The position numbers and the translations under genes were made by a program. A DNA stretch of 64,000 nucleotides from Salipiger sp. IMCC34102. GTDB taxonomy: Bacteria > Pseudomonadota > Alphaproteobacteria > Rhodobacterales > Rhodobacteraceae. The notes beneath the pieces were generated by a model, which was not told the origin of the DNA, did not search any database, and saw only the letters and a list, made by a program, of their open reading frames with translations. Below, in pieces: positions 58,555-64,000 of this stretch. The DNA lies in the NCBI RefSeq assembly GCF_004145405.1, contig NZ_SELQ01000009.1:43163-107162 (forward strand), given 5' to 3'. Within the stretch, counting starts at the first letter, position 1. The number at the start of each line of letters is the position of its first letter.

Positions 58555-59790
58555 TCAAACCTCGGAAGGGCGGGAGGAAAAGGCGGCGCGCACGGCCGGT
58601 AGCGAGGCGCCGATGAAGATGGTGGTGGTGATGACGGCATAGCCCGTGGCCACCGCCGTCAGGCCGAGCGGGGCCAGCAGCACCGTGTTGGCGACGACCC
58701 CGGCGGCGAGCGCGACGGTGACGGCCAGTTCCACCTGCGGGCGATCGTTGGCCCGCAGCCAGACCGAGGCGGCGGTCCACAGGGTCGTGGGGATCGCCAC
58801 GAGGCAGAGGATCGCCACGATGTCGCCGATCCCGGTCCAGCCCTCGCCGAACAGGACGGGCACGTAGTAGGGGGCGGCCAGGGCCTGCAGGATCACGACC
58901 GGACCGATCAGACCGACACCGCTGAGGATGCTGCCACGCAGGGCCGCGTTGCGATCGGCGGTTTGGGTCAGATGCGGGAAAAGGACAGTAGCAAAGGCGA
59001 TGGTGAAGGCGTTCGACAGGCTGAGACCCGCGTTGAAGGCCATGAAGTAGAGGCCAAGCGCCTCGGATCCCATCAGCAGCCCCACGATCAGCTTGTCGGC
59101 CTGCAGGCGCATTGCCTTGACCAGTTCCACGCCAAGGACGGCCCATCCGTAGGTGACGAAGGGACGCAGCGGCGCGAAACCCGCCGCGGCATCGCGGGTC
59201 CAGGGGTGCAGACGGCGCACCGCGATCAGCCAGATCGGCGCGGACAGCAGGCGTGGCAGGATCAGCGCCAGCGCGGACGGCCAGACCAGCACCAGGAGGA
59301 CCGACATCAGGTTGGCCCCCACCACCTGCGCCCCGGCGATGGAGGCCGTGTGGCGCAGCTTGCCCGCGCGCATGGCTAGGGCCACCTGTACCAGTCCCGC
59401 CGGCATGAAGAGGTATTCGACCCCCAGAAGCAGGATCAGCAGGGCGAGCGTCGCACTCGCCCCGGTCAGCCAGAAACCCGCCGCGATGGCCGCCTGCAGG
59501 GCGAACATCGCGATGCTCCATCCCCAGAAGATGCGATGCGCGGTGGCGCAGGTCGCCTCGAGGTCCTCGTCGCGGGCGGCGATGATGCGCTGTCCGACAC
59601 CGTTCTCCGTCAGGGACTTGAGGATGTCGCCCGCCGCCATCGCCGTCGCGGCCACACCGATCTGGGTCAGGTCCAACGTCCGGGCCACGGCCATGACGAC
59701 GATGAGCCGCGACGCCTTCGAGGCCACTTCGGACGCGCCATAGGCCATGAGATTGGCGACGAGCGTGCTTTGGCGCGTGGGTGTTTGCAT
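58555..59790 (-). CDS. Polysaccharide flippase (Wzx/MATE-like)
   Basis: The 411-residue protein has about twelve membrane helices and belongs to the oligosaccharide-flippase superfamily that turns lipid-linked repeat units across the inner membrane. Typical are ARTLDLTQIGVAATAMAAGD near the N-terminus and YYVPVLFGEGWTG in the later part. The ATG at 59790 is chosen; the frame is open upstream to 59883 but is Arg/Pro-rich there. It is divergent from the export lipoprotein gene across 200 bases holding a palindrome. Confidence 0.87.
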   Translation of the reverse strand: MQTPTRQSTLVANLMAYGASEVASKASRLIVVMAVARTLDLTQIGVAATAMAAGDILKSLTENGVGQRIIAARDEDLEATCATAHRIFWGWSIAMFALQAAIAAGFWLTGASATLALLILLLGVEYLFMPAGLVQVALAMRAGKLRHTASIAGAQVVGANLMSVLLVLVWPSALALILPRLLSAPIWLIAVRRLHPWTRDAAAGFAPLRPFVTYGWAVLGVELVKAMRLQADKLIVGLLMGSEALGLYFMAFNAGLSLSNAFTIAFATVLFPHLTQTADRNAALRGSILSGVGLIGPVVILQALAAPYYVPVLFGEGWTGIGDIVAILCLVAIPTTLWTAASVWLRANDRPQVELAVTVALAAGVVANTVLLAPLGLTAVATGYAVITTTIFIGASLPAVRAAFSSRPSEV

Positions 59791-59893
59791 GCGAGGTGTC
59801 TCCCGGGGGGCGGTGTCTGGGTCTGTTCTAGGGGATGGGGGGCGGCCCTGTCGCGCGCGCCTCCGGGGAGGAGAGGCGCGCAAAAGCGCAACA

Positions 59894-59913
59894 ACCTATC
59901 CCCCCGGATAGGC
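59894..59913. promoter_or_regulatory. 20-base palindrome shaped like a LuxR-type site
   Basis: The sequence ACCTATCCCCCCGGATAGGC has seven-base arms (CCTATCC/GGATAGG) around CCCC and fits the CT-N12-AG pattern of LuxR-type quorum-sensing operators. It lies between two divergent polysaccharide genes, 78 bases before the export lipoprotein start and 104 bases before the flippase start, so one bound protein could control both. No luxR or luxI gene is in the window. Confidence 0.55.
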
Positions 59914-59990
59914 CGGGGGCCCGCCGGTGCTTGGCCCGCGTGGGTTGAATGGCCTAGGCTTCACGCAACGTCCCATAGCCGAGGTGCGCC

Positions 59991-61220
59991 TTGCCCGGAT
60001 CCTGTCTTCTTCGCTGGGCGCTGCCCTTGCTGGTGCTGGCCTCGGCCTGCACCCGCTACGACCGGCCCGACAACCTCGAGCCGGTGGCCCCGGGCGCGGC
60101 CTACCAGGCGCAGTGGCGCGAGCCGACCGTGTCGCGGGCGGGGGCGATGTACCTGCGCTCGGAGGCGCTGAACGCGGCCAGGTGCCTGCCCTTGGGCGGG
60201 GTGGACGCCGACGGGACGGGGCTGGGCAAGGGCAGCTCGCTCGCCCAGGCGATCCTGCGCGGCGAGCGTCTGTCGCGCAACGACCTGCTGGACGTGCGCG
60301 TGGGCGAGGATCCCACCTTCAGCGGGTCCTACGTGGTCTCGCGCGACGGCACGCTGAAGCTGCCCTTCCTCGACCCGATCCCCGCCCAGGGCCGGTCCAC
60401 GGCAGAGGTCGAGGCCGACATCCTGCGCGGCCTGCGGGCGCGGGACTTCTACACCCAGGCCCCGCAGCTTTCGGTCCGGGTGACGGATTACGCCTCCGTC
60501 TCGGTCGCGGTCTCGGGGGCCGTCTTCGAGCCCCGCGCGGTCGAGATCGGCGGCACCCCGGGGGACGGTCTCGACGTGCTGCGCCAGGCGGCCCTCGGCG
60601 CCTCGACCGAGGCGCGCAACCTCTCGGCCGCGCTGCGCGCCGCGGGCGGGGTGCGCCCCGACGCCGACATCTCGGCGGTGGAGGTGCGGCGGGCCGGCGC
60701 GCTCTACCGGCTGGACATGCGCGGCGTCTTCGAGGGGCAGAACGCCGTCGACATCATGCTGCTGACCGGGGACGAGATCCGGGTGCCGAGCCGGCGCTGC
60801 TTCCAGGGGGACCTGATGCGGCCCAGCCCGATCAGCCCGCCGGGGGTCAGCCTGTTCCTGTCGAACCTGACGCAGCCGGCGACGGACAATGCCTCCTCGG
60901 CCATCGGGCAGACCGTGCGGGAGGTGCCCTACGGCACGCGCTACCTGCAGGCGGTGATCGACGCCAACTGCGTCGGTGGGCCGCGCAGCACCAGCGCCGA
61001 CCGCTCGGCGGTGCTGTTCAGCCGCAACCCGGTGACCGGCGTCTCGGCGGTGATCGAACGCGACATCGAGGATCTGGTGCGCCGCGCCGACCGCGACGAC
61101 TACGACCCCTACCTGCTGCCCGGCGACGCGCTGGCCTGCTACGACAGCACGGTGACCAACGTGGCCGAGATCGGCCGCATCTTCGGCATCCTCGGCGCCA
61201 CCACCCTGCTCACCCGCTGA
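59991..61220 (+). CDS. Polysaccharide export lipoprotein (Wza-like)
   Basis: The product is an outer-membrane lipoprotein of the polysaccharide export family. The lipobox VLASAC makes Cys20 the lipid site. The Poly_export domain (LSRNDLLDVRVGEDPTFSGS, VSRDGTLKLPFLDPIPAQG) is followed by SLBB-like segments (VSVAVSGAVFEPRAVEIG, and later DEIRVPSRRC). The start is a TTG at 59991 with GAGGTGCGCC upstream. It has 409 residues, in the range of Wza-type exporters. Its end overlaps the end of the hybrid kinase gene by 11 bases. Together with the divergent flippase and glycosyltransferase it indicates an exopolysaccharide or capsule locus. Confidence 0.87.
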   Translation: MPGSCLLRWALPLLVLASACTRYDRPDNLEPVAPGAAYQAQWREPTVSRAGAMYLRSEALNAARCLPLGGVDADGTGLGKGSSLAQAILRGERLSRNDLLDVRVGEDPTFSGSYVVSRDGTLKLPFLDPIPAQGRSTAEVEADILRGLRARDFYTQAPQLSVRVTDYASVSVAVSGAVFEPRAVEIGGTPGDGLDVLRQAALGASTEARNLSAALRAAGGVRPDADISAVEVRRAGALYRLDMRGVFEGQNAVDIMLLTGDEIRVPSRRCFQGDLMRPSPISPPGVSLFLSNLTQPATDNASSAIGQTVREVPYGTRYLQAVIDANCVGGPRSTSADRSAVLFSRNPVTGVSAVIERDIEDLVRRADRDDYDPYLLPGDALACYDSTVTNVAEIGRIFGILGATTLLTR

Positions 61221-63852
61221 GCGCCGCGCGGGTCCGCGCCCAAAGCGCGTCGAGACCGGCGAGCGACGCGGCGACCGCATCGCGCCCGCCCGCCTTCGCC
61301 GCCGCCTCGACCGCCTTCAACCGCTCCCGCAGCGCCACCGCCCCGAAAACCGCCGCGCTGCCGGCGACCTTGTGGGCCCGGGCCGCGATGTCATCGAGTT
61401 CGGTATCGGCGGCATCCCGGACCCCCTCGAGCAGGTCATCGACCTCCTTCACGAAGCGCCCCAGGAACTTCTCGTAGCCCGCGGCCCCCATCACGTCGCG
61501 GGCTTCGGCGTTGTGGGCGGCATCGAGGACCGGGGCGGTATCATCGGCGGGGGCTGCCGGCGCAGGACCGACATCACTGGCGGGCGTTGGGGAGGCCGCA
61601 GGCCGGTCCGGGGCGGCGGGTTCGGCCGAAACCGCGGTAGGGGCCACCGCGGACGCCTGTCCATGGGTGGCCAGAACCTCGGCCAGGGCGGCCTTCGACA
61701 AGGGTTTCATCAGGATGCCGTTCATCCCGTCGGTCATGAAGTTTTCCTGCTCCTCGCGCATGGCATTGGCCGTCAGCGCGACGATCGGCGACGCCGACGA
61801 AGGCCCGGCGCCCTGCCGGATCGCACGGGTGGCCGTGCGCCCGTCCATCACCGGCATGCTGATATCCATCAGGATCAAATCGAACCGGCGTGTCGCGGCG
61901 CAGGCCACGCCGCGCTGTCCGTCGACGGCCAGCGTCACGCGGTGGCCGGACGCCTCGAGCATGTCGCGGGCCACCGTGCGGTTGATCTCGTTGTCCTCGA
62001 CCACCAGCACATCGAGCGGGCGGACCGGCCCGGGAACGGGGGGGAGCGCGGCCCTCTTTGCGACCGGCTTGGCAGCGGCGGGTTCGGCGGGAACGACGGG
62101 CAACTTCACCCAGAATGTGCTGCCCTGGCCCAGCGTGCTGTCCACCCCGATCTCGCCGTCGAGGGCGCGGACGAACCGCTTGGCGATGCTCAGGCCAAGA
62201 CCGGTGCCGCCGACCTCCCGGTCGTAGGCGGCGTTGCCGGTCACGAAATCGTCGAAGACCCGGGCGGCGAGATCCGGTGCCATCCCTGGTCCGGTATCGG
62301 TCACGGCAAAGCACAGCTCGATCCGTTCGCCTGCCGGTTTCGCCTGGACCGTCAGCGTGATCTTGCCGTCCCTCGTGAACTTCACCGCATTGCCCACCAG
62401 GTTCATCAGCACGTGCTGCAGACGGTCGTGATCGGACTTGATCCAGTTCTGCGGCTCCCCCTCCCAGCCCCATTCCAGCGCCGTCTTGTTGGCCGCGGCC
62501 ATGCCGGTCTGACTGTCGACGATGTCCTGCAGCAGGATCGAGAGGTTCATCGGCTCGGACCGGGTGCTCATCTTGCCAGCGTCGTAGCGCGTGATGTCGA
62601 GCACATCCGAGATATGGCGCATCAATAGCCGCCCGGAGGTGTCCATGTTGCGCATGAAGCGCGCCTGCTGGGGGCTGAGCTGGGTGTCGCGCAACAGGTC
62701 CATGTTGCCCAGAAGACCGTTCAGCGGGGTCCGGATCTCGTGGCTCATGGTGGCCAGGAATTCCGTCTTCAGCTTCTCGTTTGCAAGCGCCGTGTCGCGG
62801 GCCGCGACGAGTTCCGCCTCGTCCGCGACGCGGCGCGAGATGTCGCGCAGGAAGGCGATGAAGATCTGGCCCGCATCCGTCACCGAGGACTGGATCGACA
62901 GCTCCACCGGGAAGAGATCGCCGTCGGCGCGCATCGCCTCGAGCCGCACGCGTCCCTTGCCCACCACCCGCTTCTCGCCACCCGCCCGCATCCGCGCCAT
63001 GCCTGCGTCATGGGCGTCGCGCAGGTGCGGCGGCACGATGACCCGGCCAAGGTCGCGGCCGATGACGTCCTCCGCGCGGTATCCGAAAATTGCCTCGGCG
63101 GCGGGGCTGAAGGTCACGATCCGGCCCTTCGCATCGCTCACGATCACCCCGTCGAGAGAGGTGCCGAGGATCGCTTTCATGCGGTTCGCCGTCTGCGCCT
63201 GCTGGCGTTCGCGGTGCTGGTTCGTCCGGATCAGCCGGACAAGATAGAGCACGGCCAGCGCCAGCATGCCGATCAGGATGGCAAGCGCCACGGCCAGTTC
63301 CATCATGGTCGAGGCGACTTCCCTGCGCTGCGTGTCGGACGCCACCGCAAAGAGGTCGAGCCCCGCCGTCGACAGCCCCCGCACGGTCCCGCGGACCACC
63401 TCGGCGCGGTCCCTCAGGTCGGGCAGGCCGGATTGCAGATCCGCATCGGAGGCGTCGATGACGGGGACGGTCTCTTCCAGGAATGCCTGGATTTCGCCCA
63501 GTTCCGACCGGAAGGTCGCGTCCTTCCGCAGGTCGGCGAAGACATCCGCCTGGCGGAGCGTGGCGATGCGGCTGTAGAAGACGTCGAACTTGCGCCGCAG
63601 GTCGCTCAGGTCGGGATCGGTGCGCCCCAGCCGCGTGGCGAACTCGAGGAACTCCACCTCTGTCTGGGCCAGCGACCACTGGACGTTGTCGGAGTTGGCC
63701 GACCCCAGCAGGCGCACCTCGCGAGAGACGTTGAAGGTCAGGAAGACGATCGCCGCCACGACCACGAGGCCGGAGACGACCGCGAAACTGCGCCCGACCC
63801 GTCGCCGCCTGTGCGGTCCGAAAGCCAGATCCATCCCTCCCGCATCAGCCAT
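61210..63852 (-). CDS. Hybrid sensor histidine kinase with receiver and HPt domains
   Basis: The 880-residue protein has two membrane helices (about 22-42 and 185-208) framing a periplasmic sensor of roughly 140 residues. A PAS domain (about 225-340) follows, then HisKA with His371 (ATMSHEIRTPLNGLL), HATPase (GTGLGLSIAKRF), a receiver domain with phospho-acceptor Asp663 (ILMDISMPVMDG) and Lys717 in LMKPLS, a Pro/Ala linker, and an HPt domain with His827 (AHKVAGSAAVFG). All four phosphorelay modules are therefore in one chain, and output must be through a separate response regulator. The ATG at 63852 lies 21 bases after the upstream gene stop. An ATG at 63834 is possible. Confidence 0.92.
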   Translation of the reverse strand: MADAGGMDLAFGPHRRRRVGRSFAVVSGLVVVAAIVFLTFNVSREVRLLGSANSDNVQWSLAQTEVEFLEFATRLGRTDPDLSDLRRKFDVFYSRIATLRQADVFADLRKDATFRSELGEIQAFLEETVPVIDASDADLQSGLPDLRDRAEVVRGTVRGLSTAGLDLFAVASDTQRREVASTMMELAVALAILIGMLALAVLYLVRLIRTNQHRERQQAQTANRMKAILGTSLDGVIVSDAKGRIVTFSPAAEAIFGYRAEDVIGRDLGRVIVPPHLRDAHDAGMARMRAGGEKRVVGKGRVRLEAMRADGDLFPVELSIQSSVTDAGQIFIAFLRDISRRVADEAELVAARDTALANEKLKTEFLATMSHEIRTPLNGLLGNMDLLRDTQLSPQQARFMRNMDTSGRLLMRHISDVLDITRYDAGKMSTRSEPMNLSILLQDIVDSQTGMAAANKTALEWGWEGEPQNWIKSDHDRLQHVLMNLVGNAVKFTRDGKITLTVQAKPAGERIELCFAVTDTGPGMAPDLAARVFDDFVTGNAAYDREVGGTGLGLSIAKRFVRALDGEIGVDSTLGQGSTFWVKLPVVPAEPAAAKPVAKRAALPPVPGPVRPLDVLVVEDNEINRTVARDMLEASGHRVTLAVDGQRGVACAATRRFDLILMDISMPVMDGRTATRAIRQGAGPSSASPIVALTANAMREEQENFMTDGMNGILMKPLSKAALAEVLATHGQASAVAPTAVSAEPAAPDRPAASPTPASDVGPAPAAPADDTAPVLDAAHNAEARDVMGAAGYEKFLGRFVKEVDDLLEGVRDAADTELDDIAARAHKVAGSAAVFGAVALRERLKAVEAAAKAGGRDAVAASLAGLDALWARTRAALSG

Positions 63853-63873
63853 GACCCGCGTGTCCCTTCCGGG

Positions 63874-64000
63874 TTACCCTGCGACTTCGATCCTGTCGAG
63901 TTGCCAGATGCTGCGGGAGTAGATGACTTCGGAGCGGTATTCGGGGGTGTCGTCGTAGGGGTAGACGATCCAGAGGGGGCCCTTGTCGCGGACCTGCATC
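63874..64000 (-). CDS. Molybdopterin-fold oxidoreductase, C-terminal end (start outside window)
   Basis: Only the last 41 residues are inside the window, reading MQVRDKGPLWIVYPYDDTPE and onward to a TAA at 63874-63876. This matches the C-terminus of small proteins with the sulfite-oxidase-type molybdopterin-binding domain, in which the RDKGP-hydrophobic-YP block and the later WQL segment are typical. The Met at 63999 is probably internal. It is on the same strand as the hybrid kinase, 21 bases upstream of it. Such proteins are usually exported; whether this one binds the cofactor cannot be seen. Confidence 0.7.
   Translation of the reverse strand, partial: MQVRDKGPLWIVYPYDDTPEYRSEVIYSRSIWQLDRIEVAG

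Overview
The window is a GC-rich chromosomal segment of an alphaproteobacterium, almost certainly of the Rhodobacterales (Rhodobacter/Roseobacter group). The grounds are the protein families and their order: a Rhodobacteraceae-style tad/cpa pilus locus, the ybgC-tolQRAB-pal-cpoB-tilS-ftsH series, DUF484-xerC, a phosphatidylcholine synthase, a TRAP transporter and a two-cysteine OxyR beside katG. The sequence does not fix the genus. No prophage, insertion sequence, CRISPR array or plasmid origin was seen, so this looks like core chromosome with some accessory surface-polymer genes at the right end.

Layout. 1-7.2 kb: the end of tldD, a dprA gene broken by one in-frame stop codon, topA, the CoA-transferase pair scoA-scoB, and a lytic transglycosylase. 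7.2-19.8 kb: a tad (Flp pilus) locus of two Flp pilins, cpaB, cpaC secretin, an OmpA-like lipoprotein, cpaE, cpaF, tadB, tadC, two TPR lipoproteins, the prepilin peptidase cpaA and an AAA ATPase. Four of its intergenic gaps carry stem-loops. 19.8-25 kb: an Lhr-type helicase with the PdeM phosphoesterase (half of the ligase-associated repair cassette), folD, a 600-base region without a clear gene, and a MOSC protein. 25-37 kb: one long minus-strand series, ruvC-ruvA-ruvB-(unknown)-ybgC-tolQ-tolR-tolA-tolB-pal-cpoB-tilS-ftsH, covering Holliday-junction resolution, the Tol-Pal envelope machine, tRNA modification and membrane proteolysis.

37-47.3 kb: a DUF1127 protein, small unknowns, prmA, msrA, an MFS transporter, priA behind a hairpin-rich leader and an orphan terminator, DUF484-xerC, pcsA and tRNA-Ser(GCT). 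47.3-54.2 kb: katG divergent from oxyR (peroxide defence), a BON-MscS channel and a seven-TM histidine kinase. 54.2-57.3 kb: a dctPQM TRAP transporter. 57.6-64 kb: surface-polysaccharide genes (glycosyltransferase, flippase, export lipoprotein) around a palindrome shaped like a LuxR-type site, then a hybrid histidine kinase with receiver and HPt domains, preceded by the 3' end of a molybdopterin-fold oxidoreductase gene.

Most genes are ordinary members of known families. The points that most deserve a second look are the dprA nonsense codon, the second Flp pilin with a Cys at the cleavage position, the stem-loops through the tad locus, the priA leader with an unassigned terminator, the palindrome between the polysaccharide genes, and the molybdopterin-protein/hybrid-kinase pair at the right edge. 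No clearly new multi-gene system could be demonstrated from sequence alone.
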